Shown here: one piece after another, positions 26,032 through 35,279 of the stretch | Numbering within the stretch: the stretch's first letter is position 1 | How the letters are laid out: the number at the start of each line of letters is the position of its first letter | The notes under the pieces: generated by a model | Told to the model about the DNA's origin: nothing | Database searches by the model: none | Seen by the model: the letters and a program-made list of their open reading frames with translations, nothing else | Source: Limimaricola pyoseonensis | GTDB taxonomy: Bacteria > Pseudomonadota > Alphaproteobacteria > Rhodobacterales > Rhodobacteraceae | DNA: 64,000 nt | Assembly (NCBI RefSeq): GCF_900102015.1 | Contig: NZ_FNAT01000002.1 | Coordinates: 434,001-498,000, forward strand | Direction: 5' to 3' | Program-made: the position numbers and the translations under genes

Positions 26032-27037
26032 CCTGGCCGATCACCTGGCCGTTCTCGAGCACGTCGAGCGGCGCGGGCGTGGCGTGGATCCGCGCCATCA
26101 CCTCGCGGATCGGCGTCGAGGCCTCGCACTGGCCCTCGGCCGCGAGTTGGGCGTTCTCGTCCATCACGTCGCGGGCGCAGAGCACGCCGAGCGGGTTCAT
26201 GTGGGCGACGAAATCCTGCACGTAGCCGTTGGCGGGCTTGGTGAAGATCTGCCGCGGCGTGCCGGCCTGCACGATCCGGCCGCCCTCCATGATGGCGATG
26301 CGGTTGCCGAGCTTGAACGCCTCGTCGAGGTCGTGGCTGACGAAGATGATGGTGCGCTTCTTGCGCGCCTGCAGGTCGAGAAGCTCGTCCTGCAGCCGGG
26401 CGCGGATCAGCGGGTCGAGCGCCGAGAAGGGCTCGTCCATCAGCAGGATCGGCGCGTCGGTGGCGAAGGCGCGGGCGAGGCCCACGCGCTGCTGCATGCC
26501 GCCCGAAAGCTCGCCCACCAGCGCGTCGGCCCGGTCGGCGAGGCCGACCATTTCCAGCTCGGTCTCGACCCGCTCGCGCCGCTCGGCGCGGTTCATGCCG
26601 CCGAGCTCGAGGCCGAGCCCGACATTGTCGCGCACCGTGCGCCAAGGCAGCAGGCCGAACTGCTGGAACACCATGGCGACATGGTGCAGCCGAATCTCGC
26701 GCAGCGTCTTCTTCGGCGCGCCGGTGACCGAGACCATCTCGTCGCCCATGCGCACGCGCACGTCGCCGCGCACCACCGGGTTGAGGCCGTTCACCGCGCG
26801 CAGGAGCGTCGACTTGCCCGAGCCCGACAGGCCCATCAGCACGAGGATCTCGCCCTCGGGGACGTCGAGCGTGCAGTTGTGCACGCCGAGCACCTGGTCG
26901 GTCCTCTCGGTGATCTCGTGGCGTTCGAGGCCCTCGTCCATCAGCGGCAGCGCTTCGTGCGGCTTGTCGCCGAAGACGATGTTGACGGCGTCGAACTCGA
27001 CGGCGGGGCGGGGTTGGTTCTGTTCGTTCATGCTCAT
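25982..27037 (-). CDS. choV: Choline ABC transporter, ATP-binding protein
   Basis: 351 aa ATPase of the OpuA/ProV class. Walker A GLSGSGKST, Q-loop FQQFGLLPWRTV, signature ELSGGMQQRVGLARA, Walker B PILLMDEPFSALDPL and the H-loop FVSHDLDEA are all present. A CBS-like C-terminal part with VMARIHATPAPLDVLENGQVIGQV follows. The start at 27037 overlaps the choW stop (ATGA). Last gene of choX-choW-choV. Choline specificity is inferred from ChoX and the neighbouring bet genes. Confidence 0.95.
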   Translation of the reverse strand: MSMNEQNQPRPAVEFDAVNIVFGDKPHEALPLMDEGLERHEITERTDQVLGVHNCTLDVPEGEILVLMGLSGSGKSTLLRAVNGLNPVVRGDVRVRMGDEMVSVTGAPKKTLREIRLHHVAMVFQQFGLLPWRTVRDNVGLGLELGGMNRAERRERVETELEMVGLADRADALVGELSGGMQQRVGLARAFATDAPILLMDEPFSALDPLIRARLQDELLDLQARKKRTIIFVSHDLDEAFKLGNRIAIMEGGRIVQAGTPRQIFTKPANGYVQDFVAHMNPLGVLCARDVMDENAQLAAEGQCEASTPIREVMARIHATPAPLDVLENGQVIGQVSPGSILERLGELPSD

Positions 27038-27861
27038 TTCCGTGTCACCCGCAGCGCGCGGTCCAGCATGATCGCGACGACCACGATCACGAAGCCGCTC
27101 TCGAAGCCGAGCGAGGTGTTGACCGAGTTGAGGGCGCGCACCACCGGTACGCCAAGCCCGTCGGCGCCGACCAGCGCGGCGATCACGACCATCGACAGCG
27201 ACAGCATGATGGTCTGGTTCAGGCCGGTCATGATCTGCGGGAAGGCGGAGGGCAGCTCGACCTTCCACAGAAGCTGGCGCGGCGTCGCGCCGAAGGCCTG
27301 CGCCGCCTCGATCAGCGCGGTGGGCGTGTTGGAGATGCCGAGCTGCGTCAGCCGGATCGGCGCCGGCAGCACGAAGATCACCGTGGCGATCAGACCCGGC
27401 ACCATGCCGATGCCGAAGAAGACGATGGCCGGGATCAGGTAGACGAAGGTCGGCAGGGTCTGCATCAGGTCGAGCACCGGCGCGACCCAGGCGTAGAGGC
27501 GGGGCCGGTGCGCCACGGCGATGCCGATCGGCACGCCGATCCCCATGCAGACCACGCAGGCCGAAAGCACCAGCGTCAGGCTCTCGGTGGTCTCTTCCCA
27601 GTAGCCCTGGTTCAGCACGAAGAGGAAGCCCAGCGCCACAAGAAGCGCCGGCTGCCAGCGCCGCTGCAGCGCGTAGGTGAGGCCGACGAAGACCGCGACC
27701 ACCAGCAGCGAGGGCGGCTCCTGCAGCAGCCACAGGATGCCGTCGATCATCGCTTCGAGCAGGGTCGAGAGCGTGTCGAACAGGATCGCGAGGTTGATCT
27801 CGAGCCATTCGAATGCGGTGGCCGACCAGTCTCCGACCGGGATCTTGGGGATCATCTCCAT
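27034..27861 (-). CDS. choW: Choline ABC transporter, permease
   Basis: 275 aa with about six membrane helices. The permease EAA-type loop is seen in EAAQAFGATPRQLLWKVELPSAFPQIMTGL. PKIPVGDWSATAFEWLEINL at the N-terminus is typical of ProW/ChoW. The start at 27861 (MEMIPKI) is chosen because codons further upstream encode a basic, proline-rich sequence unlike any permease. A second Met two codons later (27855) is possible. Overlaps choV by four bases; a large hairpin separates it from choX. Confidence 0.95.
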   Translation of the reverse strand: MEMIPKIPVGDWSATAFEWLEINLAILFDTLSTLLEAMIDGILWLLQEPPSLLVVAVFVGLTYALQRRWQPALLVALGFLFVLNQGYWEETTESLTLVLSACVVCMGIGVPIGIAVAHRPRLYAWVAPVLDLMQTLPTFVYLIPAIVFFGIGMVPGLIATVIFVLPAPIRLTQLGISNTPTALIEAAQAFGATPRQLLWKVELPSAFPQIMTGLNQTIMLSLSMVVIAALVGADGLGVPVVRALNSVNTSLGFESGFVIVVVAIMLDRALRVTRK

Positions 27862-28062
27862 GCGCGGGGGCCTCCGATGCGGTGCTGCGGTCGTCCGGCT
27901 GTCATCATCTCGTCTCCGTGTCCGTGGGGGATCGCGGGCGCGCGGCGCGGCTCGGCTGAGCGGGGCCTCGCGGCGATCCGGATGTCGGCGGCGGGGGGCC
28001 GGATCGCTCCGGCCGAAAAGAAGGCGGCCCGCGCGGCCATGCGGCCGGGGCCGGAAAGGGCA

Positions 28063-28089
28063 GGGCGCGGCGGTCGTCCCGCCGCGCCC
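28063..28089 (-). terminator. Strong hairpin between choX and choW
   Basis: Perfect 11-bp stem GGGCGCGGCGG / CCGCCGCGCCC with a five-base loop, ten bases past the choX stop. No T run follows, so full termination is unlikely. It probably protects the choX 3' end or limits read-through, giving more binding protein than permease. The rest of the 237-base choX-choW gap shows no gene. Confidence 0.6.
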
Positions 28090-28098
28090 CAAGGGGCG

Positions 28099-29040
28099 TC
28101 AGCCCGCGATCGCGCTCTCGACGGCGGGCATCGCTTCGCCGCCATCCATCGTGGTCACGCCCTCGAGCCAGGGGCCGAGCGCGTCCATGTTCTGCGACAG
28201 CCAGGCACGCGCGGCGTCGCGCGGCTGCTCGCCGTCGTTCAGGATCGCGCCCATGATCTCGTTCTCCATCTCGAGGCTGAACTCGAGGTTCTGGAGCAGC
28301 TGGCCCACGTTCGGGCATTCCGCGACGAAGCCGGCGCGGGTGTTGGTGTTGACCTCGGCGCCGCCGAGGTTCGGTCCGAACCAGTCGTCGCCGCCCTCGA
28401 GATAGGTCATGTCGAAGCTGGCGTTCATCGGGTGGGGCTCCCAGCCGAGGAAGATCACCGGCTCGTCGCGGCGCGAGGCGCGGTCGACCTGCGCCAGCAT
28501 GCCCTGCTCGGAGCTTTCGACCAGCTCGAACTCGCTCAGCCCGAAGGCGCCGGCCTCGATCATGTCGAGGATCAGGCGGTTGCCGTCATTGCCCGGCTCG
28601 ATGCCGTAGATCTCGGCGTCGAGCGCATCGGCATTGGCGGCGATGTCGTCGAAGCTGTCGATGCCCAGCGCGGCGCCCGCGGCGTTGGTGGCCAGCGTGT
28701 ACTTCGCGCCGGTCAGGTTGGTGCGGACGGTCTCGACCGTGCCGGCCTCGCGGTAGGGGGCGATGTCGCCCTCCATGGTCGGCATCCAGTTTCCGAGGAA
28801 CACGTCGATGTCGCCATCGGCCATCGAGGTATAGGTCACCGGCACCGACAGGATCTTCACGTCGGTCTCGTAGCCCAGCGCCTCGAGGATCTCCGTGGTC
28901 ACCGCGGTGGTGGCGGTGATGTCGGTCCAGCCGACGTCGGAGAAGGTGATCTGGCCGCAGCTTTCTGCCTCCTGCGCCGCGGCGCCGGTTGCCGCGGCGG
29001 CGGTCAGCGCCAGCGCGCTGATCGTGGTGCGAAGCATCAT
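28099..29040 (-). CDS. choX: Choline ABC transporter, periplasmic substrate-binding protein
   Basis: 313 aa. Signal peptide MMLRTTISALALTAAAATGAAAQ. The mature part follows the OpuAC/ChoX fold: SCGQITFSDVGWTDITATTAV supplies the aromatic Trp of the ligand box, DVFLGNWMPTMEGDI and FLGWEPHPMNASFD supply further aromatics for the quaternary ammonium group. AGFVAECPNVGQLL pairs with the N-terminal Cys for the ChoX disulphide. The start at 29040 follows AGAGAGGACC. Divergent from betI across a BetI-type operator. Confidence 0.96.
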   Translation of the reverse strand: MMLRTTISALALTAAAATGAAAQEAESCGQITFSDVGWTDITATTAVTTEILEALGYETDVKILSVPVTYTSMADGDIDVFLGNWMPTMEGDIAPYREAGTVETVRTNLTGAKYTLATNAAGAALGIDSFDDIAANADALDAEIYGIEPGNDGNRLILDMIEAGAFGLSEFELVESSEQGMLAQVDRASRRDEPVIFLGWEPHPMNASFDMTYLEGGDDWFGPNLGGAEVNTNTRAGFVAECPNVGQLLQNLEFSLEMENEIMGAILNDGEQPRDAARAWLSQNMDALGPWLEGVTTMDGGEAMPAVESAIAG

Positions 29041-29070
29041 CTTTTTGGTCCTCTCTGTGGTTCCGGGTTC

Positions 29071-29090
29071 TTGATTGACGCGTCAATAAA
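29071..29090. promoter_or_regulatory. BetI operator between choX and betI
   Basis: TTGATTGACGCGTCAATAAA contains the perfect palindrome ATTGACGCGTCAAT (29074-29087). It resembles known BetI/TetR sites of the form TTGATTGnnCGTnCAAT. It lies in the 111-base divergent region, so one site can repress both choXWV and betICBA until choline is present. Seen in sequence; the binding is inferred. Confidence 0.75.
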
Positions 29091-29151
29091 AACCCGATTA
29101 AGGTCGCGGATGCAACCCGGTCGCCCGACCGGGCCGGAGCGGAGACCCTTT

Positions 29152-29727
29152 ATGCCCAAGCTCGGAATGGAGCCTATACGCCGCGCTGCACTGGTCAAAG
29201 CGACGATCGAGGAGATCGGCGTGCAGGGCTCGCTCGACGTCACGGTGGCCCAGATCGCCCGTCGGGCCGGCATGTCCTCGGCGCTGGCGCATCACTATTT
29301 CGGCAACAAGGACCAGATCTTCCTGGCCGCGATGCGCTACCTCCTGGCGGTCTATTCGGCCGAGGTGCGCGAGGCTCTGGTGGCCGCAAGGGGCGACCCG
29401 CGCGCCCGGGTGGCGGCGATCCTGCGGACCAACTTCGCGCCGAGCAATTTCCGTCCCGAGGTGGTGGCGGCCTGGATGAACTTCTACGTGCTGGCGCGCA
29501 CCTCGCCGCGCGCGGCGCGGCTGCTGCGCATCTACCACGCCCGGCTGCGCTCCAACCTCGCCCACGACCTGCGCCCGCTGCTCGGGCGCGGCGCCGGCGA
29601 CGCGGCCGAGCGGCTCGCGGCGCTGATCGACGGGCTGTATCTCAAGCAGGGGCTGACCGGCGGCGCGCCCGACGGCCCCGGCGCCGTCAGGCAGCTGCTC
29701 GCCGCGCTCGAGCTGGAGCTGAAATGA
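29152..29727 (+). CDS. betI: Transcriptional repressor BetI (TetR family)
   Basis: 191 aa. MPKLGMEPIRRAALVKATIEEIGVQGSLDVTV leads into the helix-turn-helix IARRAGMSSALAHHYFGNKDQIFLAAMR, which is nearly diagnostic for BetI. The C-terminal domain has the conserved NFYVLARTSPRAARLLRIYHARLRSNL and the ALIDGLYLKQGL segment. It represses the bet genes and responds to choline. The start at 29152 is the usual MPK; an upstream ATG at 29110 would add 14 basic residues. Overlaps betC by four bases. Confidence 0.96.
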   Translation: MPKLGMEPIRRAALVKATIEEIGVQGSLDVTVAQIARRAGMSSALAHHYFGNKDQIFLAAMRYLLAVYSAEVREALVAARGDPRARVAAILRTNFAPSNFRPEVVAAWMNFYVLARTSPRAARLLRIYHARLRSNLAHDLRPLLGRGAGDAAERLAALIDGLYLKQGLTGGAPDGPGAVRQLLAALELELK

Positions 29728-31235
29728 CCGCCCGGCCGAACATCCTCGTGCTGATGGTGGACCAGCTCACCGGCACGCTGTTTCCCGACGGCCCGGCCGA
29801 CTGGCTGCACGCCCCCAATCTCAGGCGGCTGGCCGCGCGCTCGGCGCGTTTCGCCAACGCCTATACCGCAAGCCCGCTCTGCGCGCCGGGCCGGGCGTCC
29901 TTCATGTCGGGCCGGCTGCCCTTCCGCACCGGCGTCTACGACAACGCGGCCGAGTTTGCCTCGGACATGCCGACCTTCGCGCATCACCTGCGCCGCGCCG
30001 GCTGGCAGACCTGCCTGTCGGGCAAGATGCATTTCGTCGGTCCCGACCAGCTGCACGGCTTCGAGGAGCGGCTGACCACAGACATCTACCCCGCCGATTT
30101 CGGCTGGACCCCCGACTGGCGCCGCCCCGACGAGCGGATCGACTGGTGGTACCACAATCTCGGTTCTGTCACCGGCGCCGGCGTGGCCGAGATCACCAAC
30201 CAGCTGGAATACGACGACGACGTCGCCCACCAGGCCAAGACCCGGCTCTACGACCTCGCGCGCGGCCATGACGCGCGGCCCTGGTGCCTGACGGTGAGCT
30301 TCACCCATCCGCACGATCCCTACGTCGCGCGGCGCAAGTACTGGGATCTCTACGAGGGCTGCGCGCATCTCGACCCGGCCAGCCCGGCGATCCCCTTCGA
30401 GGCGCAGGATCCGCATTCGCGGCGGCTGATGGAGGCCAGCGATTTCCGCGCCTTCGACATCTCGCCCGAAGAGGTGCGCCGGGCGCGCCAGGGCTACTTT
30501 GCCAACATCTCCTACGTGGACGACAAGATCGGCGAGATCCTGCAGGTGCTCGAGGACACGCGCCAGGAGGCGATCGTGGTCTTCGTCTCGGACCATGGCG
30601 ACATGCTCGGCGAGCGCGGGCTGTGGTTCAAGATGAGCTTCTTCGAGGGCTCGGCCCGTGTGCCGCTGATGATCGCCGCGCCGGGGCTGGAGCCGGGCCG
30701 GATCGACGACCCGGTCTCGACCGTCGACGTGACGCCGACGCTGTGCGACCTCGCCGGCGTCGACCTCGCCGAGGTCATGCCCTGGACCGATGGCGAGAGC
30801 CTCGTGCCGCTGGGGCAGGGTGGTCGGCGCAGCACGCCGGTGGCGATGGAATACGCCGCCGAAGGCTCGATCGCGCCGATGATCGCCCTGCGCGAGGGGC
30901 GGTACAAGTACACGGCCTGCCCGGCCGATCCCGACCAGCTCTTCGACCTCGAGGCCGACCCGCAGGAGCGGGCGGATCTCGCGGGCGATCCCGACCACGC
31001 CGACATCCTGGCGCGGTTCCGCGCCATGGCGGCCGAACGCTGGGATCTCGACGCGGTGGACGCCGAGGTGCGCGCCAGCCAGGCGCGCCGCCACGTGGTC
31101 TACGAGGCGCTCCGGCAGGGCGGCTACTACCCCTGGGACCACCAGCCGCTCCGCGCCGCCTCCGAACGCTACATGCGCAATCACATGGACCTGAACATCC
31201 TCGAGGAAAGCCAGCGCTTTCCGCGCGGGGAATGA
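29724..31235 (+). CDS. betC: Choline-sulfatase
   Basis: 503 aa arylsulfatase-fold enzyme hydrolysing choline-O-sulfate to choline and sulfate. [21 protein letters not shown] carries the sulfatase signature CxPxR with Cys53, to be oxidised to formylglycine. [13 protein letters not shown] supplies metal-binding Asp, and [15 protein letters not shown] the second metal site. The C-terminal extension ([13 protein letters not shown]) is typical of BetC. No signal peptide, so it acts in the cytoplasm. No formylglycine-generating enzyme is encoded in this window. Order betI-betC-betB-betA matches Sinorhizobium. Confidence 0.96.
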   Translation: MTARPNILVLMVDQLTGTLFPDGPADWLHAPNLRRLAARSARFANAYTASPLCAPGRASFMSGRLPFRTGVYDNAAEFASDMPTFAHHLRRAGWQTCLSGKMHFVGPDQLHGFEERLTTDIYPADFGWTPDWRRPDERIDWWYHNLGSVTGAGVAEITNQLEYDDDVAHQAKTRLYDLARGHDARPWCLTVSFTHPHDPYVARRKYWDLYEGCAHLDPASPAIPFEAQDPHSRRLMEASDFRAFDISPEEVRRARQGYFANISYVDDKIGEILQVLEDTRQEAIVVFVSDHGDMLGERGLWFKMSFFEGSARVPLMIAAPGLEPGRIDDPVSTVDVTPTLCDLAGVDLAEVMPWTDGESLVPLGQGGRRSTPVAMEYAAEGSIAPMIALREGRYKYTACPADPDQLFDLEADPQERADLAGDPDHADILARFRAMAAERWDLDAVDAEVRASQARRHVVYEALRQGGYYPWDHQPLRAASERYMRNHMDLNILEESQRFPRGE

Positions 31236-31254
31236 GACGAACAGAGGACCCGAC

Positions 31255-32712
31255 ATGAGCTACGACACCCAGCCCGAGGCCAGCCACTTCATCGACGGCG
31301 CCTATGTCGAGGACGAGGCCGGCGCCGCGCTGCCGGTGATCTACCCGGCGACCGGCGCCACCGTGGCCAACCTCCACGCCGCGACCCCGGCGCTGGTCGA
31401 CCGCGCCATCGCCGCCGCCAAGCGCGCCCAGCCTGCCTGGGCGGCGATGACCGGCACCGAGCGCGGCCGCATCCTGCGCCGCGCCGCCGACATCATGCGC
31501 GAACGCAATCGCGAGCTGTCGGAGCTGGAGACCTACGACACCGGCAAGCCGCTGCAGGAGACGCTGGTGGCCGACGCCACCTCGGGCGCCGACGCGCTCG
31601 AGTATTTCGGCGGCATCGCGGCGACGCTGGCGGGCGAGCACATCCAGCTGGGCGAGGATTTCATCTACACCCGGCGCGAGCCGCTCGGCGTCACCGTCGG
31701 CATCGGCGCCTGGAACTACCCGACCCAGATCGCCTGCTGGAAGGCCGCCCCGGCGCTGGCCTGCGGCAACACCATGGTGTTCAAGCCCTCCGAGACCACG
31801 CCGCTCTGCGCGCTGAAGGTGGCCGAGATCCTCAAGGAGGCGGGCCTGCCCGACGGCGTGTTCAACGTGGTGCAGGGCTATGGCGAGGTCGGCGCGGGGC
31901 TGGTCGGCGACGACCGGGTCTCCAAGGTCTCGCTCACCGGCTCGGTGCCCACGGGCCGCAAGGTCTATGCCGCCGCCGCCGCCGACATGAAGTCGGTGAC
32001 GATGGAGCTCGGCGGCAAGTCGCCGCTGGTGATCTTCGACGACGCCAGCCTCGAGGACGCGGTCTCGGCGGCGATCAACGCCAATTTCTACTCGACCGGG
32101 CAGGTCTGCTCGAACGGCACCCGCGTCTTCGTGCAGGACGGCATCCGCGACGCCTTCATCGAGCGGCTCTCCGAGCGGCTGAAGGGCGTGAAGATGGGCG
32201 ACCCGATGGACCAGAGCGTCAATTTCGGGCCGATGGTGTCCGAGCGCCAGCGCGAGATCGTCGAGGGCTTCATCTCCCAGGGCGTGGCCGAGGGCGCGCG
32301 GCTGGTCACCGGCGGCGGCCGGCCCGAGCGCGAGGGGTTCTGGATCGAGCCCACCGTTTTCGCCGACGTGAAGGACGACATGACCATCGCGCGCGAGGAG
32401 ATCTTTGGCCCCGTGATGTCGGTGTTCGGCTTCGCCACCGAGGAGGAGGCGCTCGAGCGCGCCAACGCCACGGTCTACGGCCTCTCGGCCGGGGTCTTCA
32501 CCCGCGACCTCGCCCGCGCGCACCGCTTCGTGGCGGGGCTGCAGGCCGGGTCGTGCTGGATCAACACCTACAACCTGACGCCCGTCGAGGCGCCCTTCGG
32601 CGGCATGAAGATGTCCGGCGTCGGCCGCGAGAACGGGCAGGTGGCGATCGAGCACTGGAGCCAGCTCAAGACCGTCTACGTCGCGATGGGCGAGGTCGAG
32701 GCGCCGTTCTGA
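31255..32712 (+). CDS. betB: Betaine aldehyde dehydrogenase
   Basis: 485 aa NAD-dependent aldehyde dehydrogenase making glycine betaine from betaine aldehyde. [20 protein letters not shown] is typical of the BADH group. [12 protein letters not shown] is the cofactor loop. The general base Glu251 lies in TMELGGKSP and the nucleophile Cys285 in [22 protein letters not shown] and [21 protein letters not shown] complete the family pattern. The start at 31255 lies 20 bases past betC and follows ACAGAGGACCCGAC. Confidence 0.97.
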   Translation: MSYDTQPEASHFIDGAYVEDEAGAALPVIYPATGATVANLHAATPALVDRAIAAAKRAQPAWAAMTGTERGRILRRAADIMRERNRELSELETYDTGKPLQETLVADATSGADALEYFGGIAATLAGEHIQLGEDFIYTRREPLGVTVGIGAWNYPTQIACWKAAPALACGNTMVFKPSETTPLCALKVAEILKEAGLPDGVFNVVQGYGEVGAGLVGDDRVSKVSLTGSVPTGRKVYAAAAADMKSVTMELGGKSPLVIFDDASLEDAVSAAINANFYSTGQVCSNGTRVFVQDGIRDAFIERLSERLKGVKMGDPMDQSVNFGPMVSERQREIVEGFISQGVAEGARLVTGGGRPEREGFWIEPTVFADVKDDMTIAREEIFGPVMSVFGFATEEEALERANATVYGLSAGVFTRDLARAHRFVAGLQAGSCWINTYNLTPVEAPFGGMKMSGVGRENGQVAIEHWSQLKTVYVAMGEVEAPF

Positions 32713-32741
32713 GCCGCGCGAGGCGCTGAAACGCAAGGACA

Positions 32742-32763
32742 GGGGCGGCCGGCCGGCCGCCCC
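32742..32763. repeat. Perfect 22-bp palindrome between betB and betA
   Basis: GGGGCGGCCGGCCGGCCGCCCC folds into a nine-base stem with a GGCC loop. It sits 12 bases before the betA start, with the AGAAG ribosome-site region right behind it. It could attenuate betA expression or mark an mRNA processing point. Confidence 0.6.
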
Positions 32764-32775
32764 GACAGAAGATGG

Positions 32776-34443
32776 ATGGCAGAAATGGAAGCGGATTATG
32801 TGATCGTCGGGGCCGGCAGCGCCGGCTGCGCCATGGCCTACCGGCTGTCGGAGGCCGGCCGGAGCGTGATCGTCATCGAGTATGGCGGCACCGATGCCGG
32901 GCCGTTCATCCAGATGCCCGGCGCGCTGAGCTACCCGATGAACATGGCGCGCTACGACTGGGGCTACAAGTCCGAGCCCGAGCCGCATCTCGGCGGCCGG
33001 CAGCTGGTGACGCCGCGCGGCAAGGTGATCGGCGGCTCCTCCTCGATCAACGGCATGGTCTATGTGCGCGGCCATGCGCGCGACTTCGACACCTGGTCGG
33101 AGATGGGCGCGCAAGGCTGGGACTACGCCTCGGTGCTGCCCTACTTCAAGCGGATGGAGAACTGGCACGATGGCGGCCATGGCGGCGACCCGGCGCGCCG
33201 CGGCCATGACGGCCCGCTGCACGTCACCCGCGGGCCGCGCGACAACCCGCTGACCCGCGCCTTCGTCGAGGCCGGGGCGCAGGCGGGCTACCAGCTCACC
33301 GACGACTACAACGGCGAGAAGCAGGAAGGCTTCGGCCCGATGGAGGCGACGATCTGGCAGGGCACCCGCTGGTCGGCCGCCAACGCCTATCTGCGCCCGG
33401 CGCTCAAGCGCGACAATTGCACGCTGGTGCGCGGGCTGGCGCATCGCGTGGTGATCGAGGAGGGCCGGGCCACCGGCGTCGAGATCAGCCGCGGCGACGC
33501 GCGCCCCGAGATCGTCAAGGCGCGCCGCGAGGTGATCCTCGCCGCCTCCTCGATCAACTCGCCCAAGATCCTGATGCTGTCGGGCATCGGCCCGGCCGCG
33601 CATCTGGCCGAGCACGGCATCGATGTGAAGGCCGACCGCCCCGGCGTCGGCCAGAACCTGCAGGACCATCTCGAGATGTACGTCCAGATGGCCGCGACCC
33701 AGCCGGTGTCGCTCTACAGCCACTGGAACCTGTGGGGGAAGGGCAAGGCCGGCACGCAGTGGATGCTGTCGCGCACCGGCCTCGGCGCCTCGAACCAGTT
33801 CGAGAGCGCGGGCTTCATCCGCTCGCGCGCGGGCGTCGAGTATCCCGACATCCAGTACCACTTCCTGCCGATGGCGGTGCGCTACGACGGCCAGGCCCCG
33901 GCCGAGGGGCACGGCTTCCAGGTGCATGTCGGGCCGATGCGCTCGGAATCGCGCGGGCAGGTCACGCTGGCCTCGGCCGACCCGGCGCGGGCGCCGAAGA
34001 TCCTGTTCAACTACATGTCGACCGAGAAGGACTGGGCCGAGTTCCGGACCTGCATCCGGCTGACGCGCGAGATCTTCGCCCAGCCGGCCTTCGCGCCCTA
34101 TCGCGGCCACGAGATCCAGCCCGGCGAGAAGGTGCAGAGCGACGAGGAGCTGAACGAGGCGATCCGCGAACATGCCGAGAGCGCCTATCACCCCTGCGGC
34201 ACCTGCCGGATGGGCGCGGCCGACGATGCCGGGGCGGTGGTCGACCCCGAATGCCGGGTGATCGGGGTCGAGGGGCTGCGGCTGGCCGACAGTTCGATCT
34301 TCCCGCGCATCACCAACGGCAATCTCAACGCGCCGTCGATCATGGTGGGCGAGAAGGCCTCCGACCACATTCTCGGCCGTCATCTCGCGCCGCTCAACGA
34401 GCAGCCCTGGATCCACCCGAACTGGCGGGTCTCGCAGCGCTAG
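32776..34443 (+). CDS. betA: Choline dehydrogenase
   Basis: 555 aa FAD-dependent GMC oxidoreductase oxidising choline to betaine aldehyde. The ADP-binding motif is [19 protein letters not shown] at the N-terminus. GMC signature 1 is [24 protein letters not shown]. Signature 2 lies in [21 protein letters not shown]. The active-site region [10 protein letters not shown] has the His of the catalytic pair, followed by [20 protein letters not shown] with its Asn. The start at 32776 (MAEMEADY) follows GACAGAAG; MEADY at 32785 is an alternative. Last gene of betICBA. Confidence 0.97.
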   Translation: MAEMEADYVIVGAGSAGCAMAYRLSEAGRSVIVIEYGGTDAGPFIQMPGALSYPMNMARYDWGYKSEPEPHLGGRQLVTPRGKVIGGSSSINGMVYVRGHARDFDTWSEMGAQGWDYASVLPYFKRMENWHDGGHGGDPARRGHDGPLHVTRGPRDNPLTRAFVEAGAQAGYQLTDDYNGEKQEGFGPMEATIWQGTRWSAANAYLRPALKRDNCTLVRGLAHRVVIEEGRATGVEISRGDARPEIVKARREVILAASSINSPKILMLSGIGPAAHLAEHGIDVKADRPGVGQNLQDHLEMYVQMAATQPVSLYSHWNLWGKGKAGTQWMLSRTGLGASNQFESAGFIRSRAGVEYPDIQYHFLPMAVRYDGQAPAEGHGFQVHVGPMRSESRGQVTLASADPARAPKILFNYMSTEKDWAEFRTCIRLTREIFAQPAFAPYRGHEIQPGEKVQSDEELNEAIREHAESAYHPCGTCRMGAADDAGAVVDPECRVIGVEGLRLADSSIFPRITNGNLNAPSIMVGEKASDHILGRHLAPLNEQPWIHPNWRVSQR

Positions 34444-34466
34444 AATCGGCGGTTGGGCACAAATTG

Positions 34467-34483
34467 CTTAACCAAAAGTTAAG
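34467..34483. promoter_or_regulatory. CtrA-type box upstream of the SNase gene
   Basis: CTTAACCAAAAGTTAAG contains TTAA-N7-TTAA, the full CtrA recognition pattern of alphaproteobacteria, and is itself a six-base inverted repeat. It lies 43 bases upstream of the SNase ATG. I found no other TTAA-N7-TTAA in the intergenic regions I read here, and such AT-rich sequence stands out in about 70% GC DNA. Confidence 0.6.
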
Positions 34484-34492
34484 ATCGGCCTT

Positions 34493-34525
34493 GCCGGGGC
34501 GGGCGTTTCGCCCGACATCCCCGGC
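34493..34525 (+). promoter_or_regulatory. Nested hairpin abutting the SNase start codon
   Basis: Outer stem GCCGGGG / CCCCGGC and inner stem CGGGCG / CGCCCG with a TTT loop; only a four-base bulge breaks the 13 pairs. The outer stem ends at the base before the ATG. No separate ribosome site is visible, so folding could occlude initiation. Confidence 0.5.
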
Positions 34526-35191
34526 ATGGCCTGCTTCGCGCTTCTCGCCCTGGTCGGCCTTTGCGCCGCCGCGCCCGACCCGACCGGCCCCGCCGGCCGG
34601 CTGGTCGTGGTCGACGGCGACACCTTCGACGTGGGCGGAGAGCGGGTGCGGCTGCACGGGGTCGACGCGCCCGAGGCGGCGCAGCGCTGCGAGACGCCGG
34701 GCGGGGCCGACTGGGCCTGCGGCGACTGGGTCACGCAGGAGGTGACGCTGCGATTCGCGGGGCGCGAGGCGGTCTGCGCCGAGGTCGACACCGACCGCTA
34801 CGGCCGGATCGTGGCGCGCTGCGCCATCGAGGGGCGCGATCTCGGCGAGGCGATCGTCTCGGCCGGGCTGGCGCTGGCCTACGAGGAATATTCCGACGCC
34901 TATGTGAACCACGAGCGCGAGGCCCGCGACGACGGGCGCGGCATCTGGCGCGGCACGGTCCAGGACCCGGCCGACTGGCGCCGCGGCCGGCGCGAGGCCC
35001 GCGCCGAGGCCAACGCGCCCGCGCCGGGCGAATGCACGATCAAGGGCAACGTCTCGGGCGGCGGGCGGATCTACCACCTGCCGCAGGACCCGTTCTACGG
35101 CCGCACGAAGATCGACACCGGCAAGGGCGAGCGCTGGTTCTGCTCGGAGGCCGAGGCGCGCCGCGCCGGCTGGCGTCACGCCGGCAGCTGA
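34526..35191 (+). CDS. Thermonuclease (SNase-like) family protein with C-terminal sunset-type domain
   Basis: 221 aa. A short hydrophobic N-terminus (MACFALLALVGLCAAA) looks like a signal peptide. The SNase fold follows: VVVDGDTFDVGGERVRLHGVDAPE with the metal-binding Asp and Arg, DRYGRIVARC with the second Arg, and GLALAYEEYSDAY. The C-terminal 45 residues (CTIKGNVSGGGRIYHLPQDPFYG, WFCSEAEARRAGWR) match the small 'sunset' domain often joined to secreted nucleases. Probably a periplasmic or secreted nuclease. A CtrA-type box and a hairpin precede it. It is downstream of betA but has its own promoter features. Confidence 0.88.
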   Translation: MACFALLALVGLCAAAPDPTGPAGRLVVVDGDTFDVGGERVRLHGVDAPEAAQRCETPGGADWACGDWVTQEVTLRFAGREAVCAEVDTDRYGRIVARCAIEGRDLGEAIVSAGLALAYEEYSDAYVNHEREARDDGRGIWRGTVQDPADWRRGRREARAEANAPAPGECTIKGNVSGGGRIYHLPQDPFYGRTKIDTGKGERWFCSEAEARRAGWRHAGS

Positions 35192-35279
35192 CCCGGCTGG
35201 CCGGGGCGGGGCGGCCGCGCTATCACGGGGGCCCGAAGGGCCGCGCCGCGGCCGAGACAGCCCCGTGAGGACCGACAGA

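Noticed and set aside
28093-29151. Plus-strand start of betI far upstream (open frame from 27508)
   Set aside because: The upstream part is antisense to choX and choW and shows no TetR features; BetI homology starts at MPKLGMEPIRR at 29152.
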